From assembly GCF_003590095.1 (NCBI RefSeq), contig NC_039500.1:4774001-4838000 (forward strand): 64,000 bases of DNA. The letters are read 5' to 3'. Position numbers and translations under genes: made by a program. How positions within the stretch are numbered: position 1 is the stretch's first letter; each line of letters opens with the position of its first letter. The notes beneath the pieces are model-generated. The model saw only the letters and a program-made list of their open reading frames with translations, searched no databases and was not told where the DNA came from. Positions 24,011 through 38,125 of the stretch are shown piece after piece. This DNA comes from Trichoplusia ni. Lineage: Eukaryota > Arthropoda > Insecta > Lepidoptera > Noctuidae.

Positions 24011-25459
24011 CGCCCTCGTAAAACACTAAACGCTTCGCGGATGGCTCGCAATCTATTCCGTACAATAGCCGCGATGTCTGTGAGAGCCAGCTGTCGCCTG
24101 CTCTTATAATTATACTGAGATAACTAGTCCAGGCGGCACTGCAACTGCATGATCACCATTATAATTGGGGATGGTTCTTAGAAACCATTTATAGCCCTAC
24201 ACTTAATATTGCGTTTAATTCAATTGTATTGAAGATTTGCATTAAAATAGACCACCCACAGAATTAACAAGGTTTCACGAGAGAAAAAAAACGTGAAATA
24301 TAAAGTGAAATATTAAGTAGATGTAGTCAGTTTACTCTTTGACTGCTTGAGATAATTATAAAGTCGCGATATAACTATAGGCAGGTATATACCAGGCTTC
24401 AGCAGGTTGCCGTTCCGATTCGTTCGTGAGGAAGGCAGCGCATGACCACCGAGCAGGAACTAACTCGGGCTCTACCACCGGCACCGCCGCGTCGCATATT
24501 CAGATTCGTGTGCTCACGGAAAAGGTTTTTGTACACATTCCCAGACAATTCTCGAGCTTCGTTAATGTAACAAAAATCAGTCGCCAGTAACTGTAGCGCA
24601 CTAACAATCTGACTGCATAATTTAATCGATGTAGATAGTGTATCGACGCAGAACATTTGCATGTACGAATAAATCAAGCGGAGAGCGCATAACTCTCCTC
24701 CGCGACGTCGGTTAATTGAGGCGTTAATAGCAACCGTCACGGACTCTCGAGTGTGCTGGAGCCGGGCCAACAGAAGATCCACTCCGAACGATAATGGGCT
24801 GTGATGGGTTAGATAAGTAACGAGCATTCTTAGAAGTATCACATTAAACGTTGAGGTTCTTAAACGAAGTCATTGGACGTTTATAAAAATCAATGCTCTA
24901 TTGTGGTTGGTCTTCCCAACTTTCAACTGACTTTTAGATAGACATTCTATGTTGAATGTTCAACTATATGTTTTCTCTACGATGCCTTTATGTAGATACT
25001 TTTTTCATGTCGTGTAGTTGTACTTCTGAAGTATCTTTAGTATGTACATGATAACGAATGATCCAATACGTATACACATATTGCAGTATAGCAGCAGATA
25101 TTAGCGCTGTGGGGATCGCAGTATTAATGTGTTGTCATACGCATAACGTTATTAAAGGAAAAGTGGAGACGTGTTACAACTAAATATGCCATTAGTAAGT
25201 ATGGTGAGGACATCGAACATAGTGACATGCCGTCATACACGCGGGGATACGGAGATCTCGGTGTCGTAACGTAAGGGAATGAGTTGATATTGTAGTGTGT
25301 ATGCCATTTATATAATCATGTATGAGATCATGTTTTTAGCTCAGTAATAAATCATAATTCGATCGAGATGCTTGTTTAATTGTTTATCTTACAATATAAT
25401 ATGGGAATGTTGAGTATAAACATTGCTCAAATGGTCAGTCATAGGTTAAATATGCAAGA

Positions 25460-25670
25460 CTGCCCGGATAGCCCAGTTGTTGAGGTCACCACGCCAGACC
25501 CACCGAGCGAGACGAGTCGCGGGATCGATCCCCGCGTAGGACAAGCATTTGTTTCACGAATGCTTGTTCTGACCCTGGGCGCCTTTGTGCATGGTAAATG
25601 TTTGTTAAGCCCCTGCTACATAAGGATTCAATTCCTTAATGCTGGAGTACTTTTTTAAGAAAATAAAAAC
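25460..25670 (+). mobile_element. tRNA-derived SINE
   Basis: Box A-like TAGCCCAGTTGTTGAGG near 25469 and box B GGGATCGATCCCCG at 25521-25534, followed by a stem-loop with arms ACAAGCATT and AATGCTTGT, a TTCAATTCCTTA segment and an A-rich tail. Layout fits a Pol III-transcribed SINE moved by a LINE. The best preserved copy in the window together with 54920. Confidence 0.8.
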
Positions 25671-27000
25671 AAAATCAAATAATAGCATGATATAAAAACA
25701 AAATAGGCATATCACTTAGGTAATAAGTTACAAGAAACACCTCTGTACTAGAGCGCGGGTCTCTGTGCCCCGCCGGCTCTGCGGTCTCCTCGGCAACATA
25801 GTATACGATCGCTACAGATTGCATTTCCGTTCAGTGATTAAACCTTCGCTTAATAATAAATAGAGGGGTGTGTTAGTTGATGGCTGCGCGGGCGCACGAC
25901 TCTAGTTTATTGCTAATAGACGCTTCAATTAATACGTCTGTCGGCCGCTTCCGGCAACAGTCGCCGCGTCGGGACCAGGGTATGGAGAGTATGGAGACAC
26001 GCTGGTGGTGGGAAATCTGGACAGTTAAAATACAGTTTTACAAATACTGAAAATTACTTTCAAGATGTTTTATTCTCAATAAGGATAAGTAAGCCTCAAA
26101 AACATTTTTTACAAAAATTGTTACTGTGACTTAATATTGGTACAAATGCGAATGCTACCAATGGTGGGAGCACTGGCTCGCACCGGCTGGTGTGCGGACT
26201 AGAGTCAGGTGTGTTTGTGTTACGTAACAAACTGTCTACAGCTCTCGTACAGATTTGTTTTGACCGCCACTCGCTACTCGGACAGCGGTGTTTAGTGTAA
26301 ACACGCTACGACAGTGTTGAGGCCTCTTGTGGCCTCTTGTTGGCCTCTCCAGCAGCTGCGCAGCTAGCTCGAGTGCTGTGTGTGTGGATGCCAGTGAAGT
26401 GCTGCCCACTGCCTCTGCCCCGTTAACGATAATTCGATTTTTACGATCGATGCGCGGGCGCAGGGCTGTCTCATTATTTATAGTCGTTGGTTTATAATTT
26501 AATAATAAAACCTTTAAATGCAATAACAGCGATGTGGATGTAAAAATAGCATGTGAGTACTGCAGTGTTATTAGTGCGATAACAGCGTAGTCCTGCGTTA
26601 CGCCAGCCTCGGGTCCGTGGTTATGTAAATCCCGGCTCGCCGCCGCAGCGCTATCGATGTCGTTATAATAGTGCATACATGAACCGCCGGCCGCTACAAC
26701 ATGCTGCACTCTGAGATATTCAACTGATAACAGTTTCAAAAAGGTTACACCTCAGTTCAAAATTAGACTCAAGCTAGGAGGCTTGTGAAAACCCTTCCGG
26801 CTACAAAGGATAGACTGATGGCAGATGATACTACATAGTTGAAGGCATGACATACATATTTGGTCTGTAATGTGTGTTTAGTTTAACCAGCAGTATCTGC
26901 GCCGGTGTGGCAGCCCTGCCGGCCGCCTGAGAGTGCGCGCTGATGTCCCTCTGTAACGTTGATTGAAACGTCAAGCGACGCTCTCACCACGACCCGCAGC

Positions 27001-27036
27001 ACTGCCCACACTGCCCACACTGCCCACACTGTCCGC
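27001..27036. repeat. Tandem repeat, 9-bp unit ACTGCCCAC
   Basis: Three exact units and one diverged unit (ACTGTCCGC). Confidence 0.9.
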
Positions 27037-27841
27037 AGTGCGCAGGGAGACACGGGGAGCTCTCACACGATACAAACAGCCTGTTATCTCTCGATACAAT
27101 ACCGACTGTAATCAAAACATCGTTGTTATCGAAAAACAACTTGTTCACAACTGTATGAAAACCTTCACGATGTCGCAGTGTGTTCACAGTCGACTGTTAT
27201 AAATACTTGTCAGCCACTAACCGTCCATTGTTAACTGAAAGCTCTCTCTGTCGTTACCATGCGTGTTAACCGCTTTGCCGGGAACTACGTTACACCACGA
27301 CTGATTTAACTAGAGAGTCTCCAACAGCGTAAGGTAACTGGATGCGCTATATGAGAGGAACGATTATTTAGCATTGGAGCTAGAATTTAAAAACAAAGTC
27401 GTATGTTGGGTTTTTGTTTGGTACTGGACTTATCTGAGAATGCAATTGTAGATGACGTCACTATAGTACTACATTGAATCAATCGTGCATTATTCCTGTA
27501 TCAAAAGACCAGAACCCATGAGCAACATGTCCGTGGAGGGTGTGCGAGGGAGGAGAGGGGGAGGGGTGTCGTTAGCGCTGCATGTCATGAATAGCAAGCA
27601 AATGTAACCAGCGCGGCGTTTACGACTTCGTATTAAATAGATGCGCAACTATTCACTTATACAGGTCGTATCTCGCCACATAAAATATTTATATCCGTTT
27701 AAAACTCGCATTGTGAGTGTACCATGAAAATGGCAATATAAACGGTAATATCGGCTAGTTGCGAGTGTGGCTGCATGCGAGCTGCGCGACTCTCCACACA
27801 TAAATACTCCGTTATTCAATTAAGGCAGGTGATGTATGCGC

Positions 27842-27851
27842 GCGCATGCGC
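27842..27851. promoter_or_regulatory. NRF-1-like palindrome
   Basis: Perfect GCGCATGCGC in a GCGC-rich context. Confidence 0.4.
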
Positions 27852-28448
27852 AGCGAGGGTTTGTCACACGGTGTCCGCGCCGCTGTGCTCACACGTCACG
27901 ACGCCTCGCGCCCTCACAACTACGTTACAAGTTACAACTATAACACACACTCCTCAGACGGTCCGCGATATTACACTAATCTCGCTTATTTCAGATGGTA
28001 CTTAAAGTGCATCGTTTATGATCTGAGATGTGTGTTGCGATCGGCCTGCGCCCGCGCACCCGCATGCATTATGTATGGCGCGACGAGTCCATAGTTTTCA
28101 CACGGATGCTCAATGGTACTGTCGCCGCCACACACACGCACACACGGAAACGTGTCTGTTTGTTTGTTATTGTCGACGGAGCTGTGACGTATTCTAATTA
28201 TTGTCCACTCCAATTCACTGTAGAGGTTTGCCTGTAATGTGATTTGGTGATGATTCTTAAGTGGCATTGAAACAAGTTCACAATAAAAGAAAAAGAAGCT
28301 GTCTTCACAATCTCACCACTCATCATCCTGTAGTCCTTATTTAACCTATCCGTTACGATGTTTGAGCTCAAAATTTCAAAGTTCAACCTGGGCATTTTAA
28401 CAATAACTAGGTGTGAATAAGAACGGTGCAAGAAACAGGAAAGAGTTA

Positions 28449-28472
28449 TTCTTTCTTTCTTCTTTCTTCTTT
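28449..28472. repeat. CTTT/CTT microsatellite
   Basis: Pyrimidine run of CTTT and CTT units. Confidence 0.85.
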
Positions 28473-31400
28473 AAATGTTAACTGCAACGAATATAGCAAT
28501 GGATGGAACTTGTCTGGTGATACTTCCCCGGGTGTGTACTGCCCGGGGTACTTGATGACTGCAGCTTCTAATATTTGAAATGGCCTTTATGACTTTACAG
28601 TAATATCGCCGTTCTAGTTAGTGATTCAAAAACTGCAAACCCTTCCTGTCTAATAAACGTCACGGGTTCAGTGCAGAGCAGTACCGCGGTACCGTTTCTC
28701 TGAATACTGTTCAGTTTTCAATACATATCAGATCGACGTTTATGAGCGGAATGTTTTACTATGGCTATTAATTTCCTCATAGCTTGTGTATAAGTATTGT
28801 ATTATGGACAGTATTGTGTTGTAACGCCACGTCCTGGCGTGTCCTGGTATTGGTATGCGGCGTCATCCGTGTGAGAGAGCTGGCGGAAGCTGCGCCAGAA
28901 CCCGCGGCCGCGGGACGTCGCGCGAGCTTTTTACACACTTATGTAATATCCAATGTAATGATCGCAATTGTGCGAAACATTTTTATAAGCGATGCGTTTG
29001 CGCAGGTGCAGCAAGTCTCCGCGACGGCGCGCCTCTCAATGGCGGTAGTTGTGTTTTTGTCGCGACGTTTGAATTACTTTATCTGGTGAGAACTGAGGAC
29101 GATGGAACAGGAAGACATACACATCAATCTGTCATGTGCGCTGAACATGTATCGTGACGTATTTTTATTCATGATAATCGACTAGCATATTATCCGAATG
29201 AAAATAAGACAGCAAAGTAGTCATTACATCAAAATATTGTGAACAAGTGGAATGAAATATGGAAAGTTTTTTGAATTTATTATTTATTCAGAACAGCGCG
29301 AGCCTAAACCCAACTAACATCGTTGCTGCGCTGCGCTGCGGCGCGGTGCAGGTCGCGCGGCCGGCGTGCGGCATAATGCGCGCTATCAGCCGCTATCGGC
29401 GCGGGCGCAGGTGCAGGACGCACGCTATGCATTATGGATGCACAATAATGTTGACATTGTATTCAAATACCTGTTGTTTTATGGAAAATTCCAGATATTA
29501 ACAGTTCACTATTTGTTTTACAACAACGCGGTAACGTGGCTCTCACCGAGGAGGCTCTGCTTGCAGCCTTCGCACGTTCAATTTATTCATTTCTCCTTGT
29601 TATGTCTGAAGTACTTATGAATAGTGTGCGTTAAGCTTTATACATACAAATATTTCAGGTGATGGTAAATAGTAGAATCAGCATATACATTCATCTTAAA
29701 ACAAGTCTGGTTTATTAAGCAAGGTTAAGGTGGACTCCAGTACAGTTAGTATCCAAATCTTCTGATTTAGTGTCTTCCCCCGACACTAAAAAGAACCGCC
29801 ACAAGACTTCCAGGTGACAACAAACTTGACAAGAAAAAGTATCGAAAAGTTACGTACAAGAAGACATTTTCGATTATGAAAGTAAAACGGTAACAAATAA
29901 ATTAAATGATGTATAGTACACAAACACATATAAATATACAAAGTACAGATGTTCACGATGTAGGCCTTTTACCTTTACCTGGCGTGTGGCAGCGCGTGAT
30001 GGATGTAATACACTAATTAATGGGAGGCTGTGTCTAATAGTTGTTTGGAAACAAATAAAAGAACGAGTTAAGTGGAGCCGAGCGCTGCGCCCGCGCAGAC
30101 GCCTGATCGACGCATCGATTTTAGATAGTATCAATACAGCTTGAGATATTATTTCTGTAATTGTTGTAATTATATGTTTGAACTGTTTATGTATCTAATT
30201 GGCCTGTTGTGTGAGATTTAAGTATATTTGTCGTTGTGCGGGACTCTACTGCGATGCTATGCTAATAAACAAAGTATTTTCTAAATACTATCAGTTAAGT
30301 AGATACATCTCCGGTCTCTTTAACCCGCAGGCGATGCTGTCGTTGCTTGACGATCTCCTCCCGTTCACAAATTACAGCCTATCAGTGCTCACCCTTCACG
30401 TGGCCGCTCGCGTCACGCGTGCCGCACGCAGACACAGCTCAGTGACGTCTAGTAATGTAACAATGCCTGCTGTAGACTATGATTACGAGGCTGTAACGCA
30501 CAATAAATTATTGACTAGTCCCGGGGGCATCAGACGCTTTCACAAATCAATCTCGAGCGACGGAGCAAAGCTTTGTGATTTCCTTGCCAGCACAGCCCCC
30601 CCCCTCCGTCCCCTTGCCTCCGGAATAACTCTAATTAATTATGTCATCATATGGAATTAGCAGCCCATTGGCGACCCAAAAAAATGCTTTGCAATTTCAC
30701 TTCATGGAATTAGTCCCATCGAAGAGATATCAGTGTGTCACACTTCACGAGACAGAATCACTTGTTGTGACGTCACACACCCGCGATGAAGACCTGCTTT
30801 GACACAAGCGTGATGAAGTTTCTCCCCAAATATGGTACTCGAGCGAAATACCGCAAGTGCGCAACGATGACAATCACAGCGACGACGTGGCTCGCCTTGC
30901 GAAACCAAGCTAGTCGAAAAGAAAGTACCTAAGATCTATACATAATTATATCCAACAATATCATCGCTACAATAACTCAATATACTAAACACCAGTGATT
31001 TCATCAGTAGTGTGTTGTTATGTGGTCGGCTGGATATAGCTACGGCTACTACAACGACATCATCACAGTTGGTTCCCAATCAAGCACAAACAGCGTTGTG
31101 ATGTGTGGCATAGTGTCACGGTGGCGAGGCGGAGGTCGCGCGGTGCGAGTGTCGGGTCCGAGCCAATCACTGCCGGGAATCAAACGGCCATCATACGCTT
31201 ATGAGCGCGTGATTGATGATGCGCGCCGGCGATGTGTCCCACACGTCACTCACATACCGGCACCTACTCCACAGCTGCATCCATCAGGCAATATGAATAC
31301 TTCGACATATTGTTAGAGATCCAATTATAAGTCATACATTATAATTTACAATTAATTCGTATATCTTCTTCAATAAATGGGTTATCTAACGTAGAAACAA

Positions 31401-32856
31401 TTTTTGAAATGGTTCTAATAGTTAAAAACAAACAAACTCGTATGTGGAGTTAACAGAGATTTATAGATAAGTAGCTATTTTTCATATAAAGTACCTAGAT
31501 TTTGTATTGTTACCGTTTGTATGTCCAAATACTGGTTCGTGTTGGTAACGATTAGCGGCAATAAATATGTCGGTGTATGAAGCGGTGACTGCGCCCACGC
31601 CGGGTGCGCGCGTTATTACGTTAATTACTCCAGTTTATATCACAGTCTCGCCGCAGTTGTGTTTGACTTACGAGTGGAACAAGATTTAGAAAGCGCGAGC
31701 TTTACGAATTAAGATATTTAACTGGTAACGCACATTTAAAACAACGCGCATTTAAGCGGTCATATTACTGTAGTACTGTTAAGTACCTAAAAGAGTACTA
31801 GGACAGTTTGAAGAACATCTCAGTATGATTCCGCTCTGACAGGATAGCATGATCTAATAAACATAATTAATTGTCTCAGGCTACAGCACCCTCCCGCAGC
31901 CGGCTTCCTTCGCGACACACGTGTCCGTAGTTCAGCACTCAGTAACACGTTGTGTACTAATGCACGGAGCGATGCGCGCGCCTCACCGATCACTATCTTA
32001 AAAGCTTCGCGTCAAACATATCGTTGTTTTTGTGATGCAATAGTAATGCGTGGATCCTGAGCGCTTGTCTCCAGACGCCGGTCGCCGCGGCGCGGGAGCC
32101 CGCTAATGGGCCATGCTGACGCCGTTATCTGACGCATCAGCTGCGCCGCTCTCTCAAGTGCAGTGTTACCGTTCAAGGAGTACCGTGTCAAAGGGTTGCT
32201 AAGCTCCTGTTAATGGCATCGACTAACCGTATAACATTCACCATTTTTTGTGTCTCCGCTGAGTCCGGCTGCATTCGATCTCCACCGTTTTTTCAGTCGC
32301 GGGCGCGGCCGGGAGCTCAGGTAGTATCGCTGCCTGTCTTCGTCGCTTCCTATCACATTCAGACAACAGCGCTCAGATAATCATTTCAAAGTGTCTGAAT
32401 GATGTTGATGGCAGCTCGTACATCGCAGATAATACCACGAATAGAATTATGTTCATTTCATGAGTTTCGATAACTTTGTTTTAACGAACAAATGTTTTAA
32501 ATCCAGAGTGACGGTGTGTTTTTGCAAGTGACTTGAATGTTTCTAAAATCCCCCGCAACACAAGGATTAAGCTCCTTGTTTCTAACGAAAAGAAAAACTG
32601 TCAACGTTTAGCGTATTCATAACGTAACGACGAATATATTTGGAACAGATCCTCATTTCTCCTCATGTTGCCATCACCAAACAAACAGGTTGGTTCGATT
32701 GTAGATTCGTGTTTTCCTTTTGGGATCAATCTAATTGACCTCGCATAGTAACAGGCGACTAACTCTTATTACACAAGACATACCCGAGTGCACTTGTTGT
32801 AAGCAAAGCCTGCGCTCATACGGAGCTTCAGTATTAACTTGCGCAGTGACCCTGGA

Positions 32857-32866
32857 GCGCATGCGC
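32857..32866. promoter_or_regulatory. NRF-1-like palindrome
   Basis: Perfect GCGCATGCGC followed by GCC, in otherwise moderate-GC DNA. Confidence 0.4.
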
Positions 32867-33778
32867 GCCTTGTAACTTGCTATCGTGCCATAGCGCAGAA
32901 TCAACGTGAAATTGAATTATTATAAACTTGGCTGGTCACTTTTCGATGTAGTATTTTTCACATTTTTCTCTCTTATTACGAGTAAATTGTAATATCAATT
33001 TACATTGAATAGCATGTATATTACAATTCCTTACAACGTCTGTGTGGAGTCGCCCCTTGTGTAATTGCCCCAAATGTATCGATATCGTCACACAAACGGC
33101 ACCATTATCTCCGAGCTCACGGTGACGACCAGGCACACAACTTGATCTAAGTTACCTTTCTTGAAGACGTGTTTAATACATTCTTATGGGTGCGGATGTT
33201 TGAGTGCAATTAAAATATAGAGAGCGTCGATGACGGTCGGGAGCGCGACAATTATACAGCGGCGGGCAGCGCGCACGCCGACCCGCCGGCAGTGGGGCCA
33301 CGAGAGCGGCGTGAGGGCGAGAATGTAAATACATTCACTACATTTACTTACTTACAAATTGTCTTTGTAAGACAAGCAGTTCGTTTATGGAGATTTCATA
33401 GAAAATGAATCGGAAACTATATTTTCTGCTTACCTCGATTCTAAAAATGGTAAGTCATAGGTACCGTGTGTACCCGGGCCGCTGTCAGTTGGTTTTGTGG
33501 CCCAACGTAACCGAAGTCGTTGCAGTGTGGTAACTGCGCCCAATTACACCTCAAACAGCGCACTTTCTCCCGCGCATCTCCCGGCTCAGGGCTCACCGCA
33601 CTGCTCTACTATACGACTATGTTTATTTGTAAATAGTCGGTGATACTCATGATGTTACACCCAGATCGCATACATTACAAGAGCTCATAGAGTTTAAGTT
33701 AACGTTTGATAATTAACTGAATGCTTTAAGCTCGTTGATCAGTCGCGTTCAGTGTTACGGAACTATCAGTACTATCAG

Positions 33779-33960
33779 ACTGCACGGATAGCTGAGTGGT
33801 TGAGGTTAACACACCAAAGCCACTCTGCGCAACACGTTCTTGGTTCGATTCCCATTTGGAACAAGCGCTTTTGTGATCCACGAATACTTGATGTGATACC
33901 CCCTGCGACACAACCATTAAATTCCTTAGGGCGGGTGTCGTTTTTCAGCCGTTGTCGTTC
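33779..33960 (+). mobile_element. tRNA-derived SINE, diverged
   Basis: Box A TAGCTGAGTGGTTGAGG at about 33789-33805 and box B GGTTCGATTCC at 33842-33852 are both good. Downstream ACAAGCGCTTTTGTGATCC and CACGAATACTTG is the family stem-loop with mismatches, then ATTAAATTCCTTAGGG. Older than the copies at 25460 and 54920. Confidence 0.75.
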
Positions 33961-34459
33961 CAACAGTGAATAGTTGAGAGTACACATTAATGCGCGCAAC
34001 CTTCTCTTGTCGCTGCCTGAATCCGAAGATATACACAGATTGGATTACAAATAGACATACATACATCATGAGCAAGTTATCTGCAGCTTAATTCACTTGC
34101 GGCAGGAAGCGTTCAAGAAGTAAATTGGACATAAGCAGAGCTTGGCGAGGGCTGCTCCCGACCAGTGCCGGACGACCCTGAGCGGGGCTGCGATACGGGT
34201 GAGGATAGCATCACAGCGTACTGTAAGAGAAAAAGACGTACTACAACTAACTAGTTTTAGTATCTTGTTATCAAAGTTATGAACAACATTAAATTGTTTT
34301 ACCCATTTTTTAACACACTTCTGAAATCTGATAAACAAAAGATATTGTAGTCAAGACATTGTCAGTCATTGAATCATGTTTCTGAGTGAAAAATATAAAA
34401 CTATTAGATTTCCTTGATGGAAACAACGCTCACAGCCCTAGTGGTAGTGGTCGACCGTT

Positions 34460-34469
34460 GCGCATGCGC
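34460..34469. promoter_or_regulatory. NRF-1-like palindrome
   Basis: Perfect TGCGCATGCGCA, the full 12-bp consensus. TGACGTCA is at 34747. Confidence 0.45.
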
Positions 34470-35436
34470 ACTGCTCGCTTAATTCCGACACAATCACACG
34501 CCAAACTGTGCAAATGCAGCAAACTAATGAGCCTCGCCGGCCGATGACCCAACACACACATGCACAGGTAGCCTGCACACCCGCTATCACAGCAGGCGGA
34601 CTCACTGGCGGCGTAAGGTCAACAGGCTGGCAACAGGCATCCTGGTGATGACTGTTGCTCGTGTCTGATCCACTTCTGCAAGACCAACAAGAATGAAGGA
34701 GCTCCTCTACGTAGGCCAGCCGTCGTATGACAAGATACTCAGCAAGTGACGTCACTCGCTGTTCAGTTGTTTTGACAGCCGCCAGCCGTACCGTAACCGT
34801 AACGCGATTAGTTGCGGTAGTAACTTGTTGCGCAATGCTTCCACTTGACTGATGTATAATAAGTTGATCTAATGGACGAGTAGTCCCGCCCACAGACTCC
34901 GGACAGCGAGGGGGGAGGGGGCGGGAGGGGCGAGCCGGCTGGGTGGGCCACGGCGACACCCGGGACAAACAAAAAGTTGATGAGTGACGGAAGTGCCCGC
35001 TGATGAAGCAGATGTCGCCAACACAAAACACTACACTGTTCAGAAGATCGAGCTATAAAGACGAAACTAGACTGAACAAATTTCATTAATGTGTATGTAC
35101 GGTATAAAAGTATAAGATACTTAAGTGAAAAGTCTGTCTCATAACCGTATTGATTCCGAAGCTCTCGAACTGTTATGTATACACGTAGTTAGTGGACGAT
35201 GACTCACAGTCCGTAACATTAAGCAACAAGTATAATTGGATGACAAGCTCGTTGAAGGCTCTCGCGTTACGTCTGCCTGTCCGCGCTCGGGCACAGCTCA
35301 CTGCGCGTCAATGCTAACACAATCAATCGCGCATTGTGCGCCATTCAGCGCAGGATAGCTCATTAACCCGCGGGTTACGAGCTGATAATTAAATCGTCTG
35401 CGGACAATGCGCGCGCGCACTGTTTGTCTGACAGTT

Positions 35437-35553
35437 TTAATTAAAGCTCTATTATTGTTCGATTGAAAACGCGTACACAGTAACGAGGCTCCGCGGCCGG
35501 TGAGCCGTGTGACGCGGGAGTCTGCGCGGGCGGCGGCCGGCCGGCGCAGGCGC
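35437..35553. promoter_or_regulatory. TTAATTAA and GCGCAGGCGC
   Basis: TTAATTAA at 35437-35444 and GCGCAGGCGCAG starting at 35544 in a GC-rich block, 107 bp apart. Confidence 0.35.
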
Positions 35554-36136
35554 AGCCACCCCGCGCAGTACAACGTAGCGAGATCATCAACGATGGAATA
35601 TTTGAAGTTTAACTTATAATCACGTATTTTTTACTTTCGTTCATTTACCCATACGGGTCCTAACTAGTGTTGATTATTCCAGCGGAAACAATTTAGTAAA
35701 GTTTCCCCGACCAAACTTACTGAGCCCCCTTGCGTTTCCCTTGTTCCAAGCCGGGTGAGGCGGCGGCTGCAGGTCGGCCGCAGCTCGTTACACAAATTAG
35801 TTAATCTGAAATTCTAAGCGGAATCGTAATCTAGTCTGGGAGCTGTTCATTGTTCTCGGGCGTATTGTGGACTGCGCTTGCGCAGCTCAATTAAGTAGCG
35901 ACGTCGTAATTGCACAGATAGTCGTTATCGCTGATCGCGGAACAAATTGACCGCGAAATCGATTACAATCGGTAGCCGGACAATGGCGACCAATCGCGCG
36001 GCCGCAGCCCGCCGCGCGCCACCATTGGCCGCGCCTGCACGCGCCGCTTCACACAATGCTGCCTCTGAAATCTGAAACTTCAAAAGCTCCACCATCTTGC
36101 ATTCCGCATTGGATCCGGATCAGAACACTCATACCG

Positions 36137-36144
36137 TGACGTCA
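36137..36144. promoter_or_regulatory. CREB/ATF-type site
   Basis: Perfect TGACGTCA, flanked GTGACGTCACATTG; the same TGACGTCACATTG recurs at 37348. Confidence 0.35.
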
Positions 36145-36655
36145 CATTGCAGCCATTGGAATCGGTCTCCGAGCTCCGGCGGCGAGCTGACCCCGCGCAT
36201 GTGTGTATTGTACGAACGACGACGACTTCTACTCTTCCTCTTAGTATTATCGCGGGCCGTCCTCGAAGCTGAGCGCGCCCATTTGTTATATAATAAAGTA
36301 ATCGCTGAACGTTTTATCTGCCCCACAGTGACTCGTATCTGTATGGGACAGTAGCGGCTACCGGTCCGACTAGCGCGCCACCGAACCAATGGGCAATTAT
36401 CGTGGCGCGGAGCCATTAGTGCCGCGACTACAATACACTACACAGAAGGCGCACTCGGAATGGATACCTGCGATATTTTGATATAAACACTAGTACTACA
36501 AAGTAATATCACTAGCGAGGTGATGCGACGTCATTCGCGTGACGGCCTTTAAGCTTAGCCAGCGGTGAGAGACAGCTCGCTGTGCGGCTGTTATTGATTG
36601 GCATTCGTAACCGATACACGACAGACCAGGTAGAGATCTCCCCCAGCCATCTCCG

Positions 36656-36665
36656 GCGCAGGCGC
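36656..36665. promoter_or_regulatory. GCGCAGGCGC palindrome variant
   Basis: NRF-1-type variant followed by AGCGCG. Confidence 0.35.
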
Positions 36666-36873
36666 AGCGCGGGTCGTCCATCTCCGAGACGTTATCGCGG
36701 CCGGCGACGGTCGCACTTCATCACAACCCACCGACAATTTGTCGGCGCGATGTCAATATTTCAGTTTAATTATCGACGCGATCAAACCCAATCGGCCATC
36801 GGTCTCTCCGTAATTGGTGCAATAATTTATTCCGTGTAACATATTGCGGCAATAAAGTGACAAGCGCGGCGCG

Positions 36874-36883
36874 GCGCATGCGC
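36874..36883. promoter_or_regulatory. NRF-1-like palindrome
   Basis: Perfect GCGCATGCGC followed by ACTG, as at 34460. Confidence 0.4.
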
Positions 36884-37329
36884 ACTGTGCCGGACTCGCG
36901 CTAGGCTTTACTGATAGGTCGTAGGTTCTTTTCAAATTCAGGTGGGCATCACAACATAATGACTAGCTGTTAAAACCGTGAAAAGGAACATCATGAGAAA
37001 ACTAAGTGACCTGAGATGTTTTTAATCCGCGGCAGTTTCATCTCCCGGTACAATCATCCATCACATTAACGACATCAACAACATGAAAAGAAGAAGTAAA
37101 ATAAATTAAATTTTTTAATAAAATACTGAATTCGTTTTTACTAACTGGTGGTACTTAAATTAGGCATTGCATTGTTCTATAAAGGTAATCTATAAAATAT
37201 TTAGATTTGTTTTCTAACAAAACGAAAAAGAAACTTAAAAAATCCTCTGCGTTTATAAAATATAATTGAAACAAGTACTTTGCTCGACTATTATCATGAC
37301 AACACATCCCTGAGCAGACGCACGTGTGA

Positions 37330-37429
37330 TGACGTCACGGTCCACTCTGACGTCACATTGTCTCCCGCAGACAAAGTGCAGTAATCCCCGATGTTGAGTA
37401 TTGTTCTCGCGCCGCAGCTGCGCACGCGC
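37330..37429. promoter_or_regulatory. Paired CRE sites plus GC palindrome
   Basis: TGACGTCA at 37330-37337 and again at 37348-37355, 18 bp start to start, then GCGCACGCGC at 37420-37429. The CRE pair is spaced close to two helical turns. Function inferred. Confidence 0.45.
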
Positions 37430-38114
37430 ATCTCGCTAATTAAGCCTCGTGCTACACAACACCCCCAGCCACATTGGTTAATATAATTATTTTATAATAT
37501 GAGTAACATCATTTCATATGAACTTGTTACGAAACAACTGTATCAGAAAACTGAATAGTTTATTGTAGAAATAATGACCATTTCAAATAAAACAAAAATC
37601 AATCTCGACTAAAAATATTAAGAGTCTATAAAACATAAGTTGTTTTGTAAACTGCATTAAGATTTTTCTACATTACATCAGGTCTACGCACTATTCATAG
37701 AAAGTTTCCTTGTTCTTTATTCATTATTGTCATCTAGTAATTGGCAAACTTTTGTGAGTAGGTAGGCCTACAAAATGGCTTTTTAGTCAAAAAATAGATT
37801 GTTTACTTTTAAACATAATTTTAAGATACTTTATGCTGCTAAAATAAAAACTGCTAGGCCAAATTGTATTATTTTTTATGGGATGTACCTAATGGTAACT
37901 ATTGCACCGAAGAAAGATTTAATCACGAAAACGAAAAAAAATGTACACACACAGATAAAAAACATACCAAATGAATTGAGAACCTCCTTCTTCTCGAAGT
38001 CGGTATAAAACACAGCGCGATGTATCAATAGCGCGCAGTGGAGTGTGGCCGCGCGCCCCCGATAGCTGCACTAATCACTTATTTGTTTGCAATTAACATC
38101 CCTCGAGCTTCACG

Positions 38115-38125
38115 CCCCCCCCCCC
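38115..38125. repeat. Poly(C) run, 11 C
   Basis: Uninterrupted C11. Confidence 0.85.

Larger units (their letters stand above)
21627..25458. other. Gene-free stretch with a strong CpG block
   Basis: No supported gene. A very CpG-dense block lies at 23750-23834. TTAATTAA occurs at 22315-22322. The minus-strand frame at 24399-24842 (147 codons) has no recognisable domain. Confidence 0.55.
25671..33778. other. Gene-free stretch, about 8 kb
   Basis: No supported gene or mobile element. CpG-dense blocks alternate with AT-rich DNA. The larger open frames (26236-26739 minus, 30199-30660 plus) are unrecognisable. TGACGTCA occurs at 27453 and 30768. A (CTTT)n-like run lies at 28449-28472. Confidence 0.55.

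Noticed and set aside
26236..26739. 167-codon minus-strand open frame
   Set aside because: No family resemblance; probably chance in mixed GC sequence.
30199..30660. 153-codon plus-strand open frame
   Set aside because: No domain; low-quality start, and no conserved-looking motif.
34438..35031. 197-codon minus-strand open frame
   Set aside because: No recognisable domain, irregular composition, and no splice or UTR context; it spans a G-rich tract and an NRF-1-like site.
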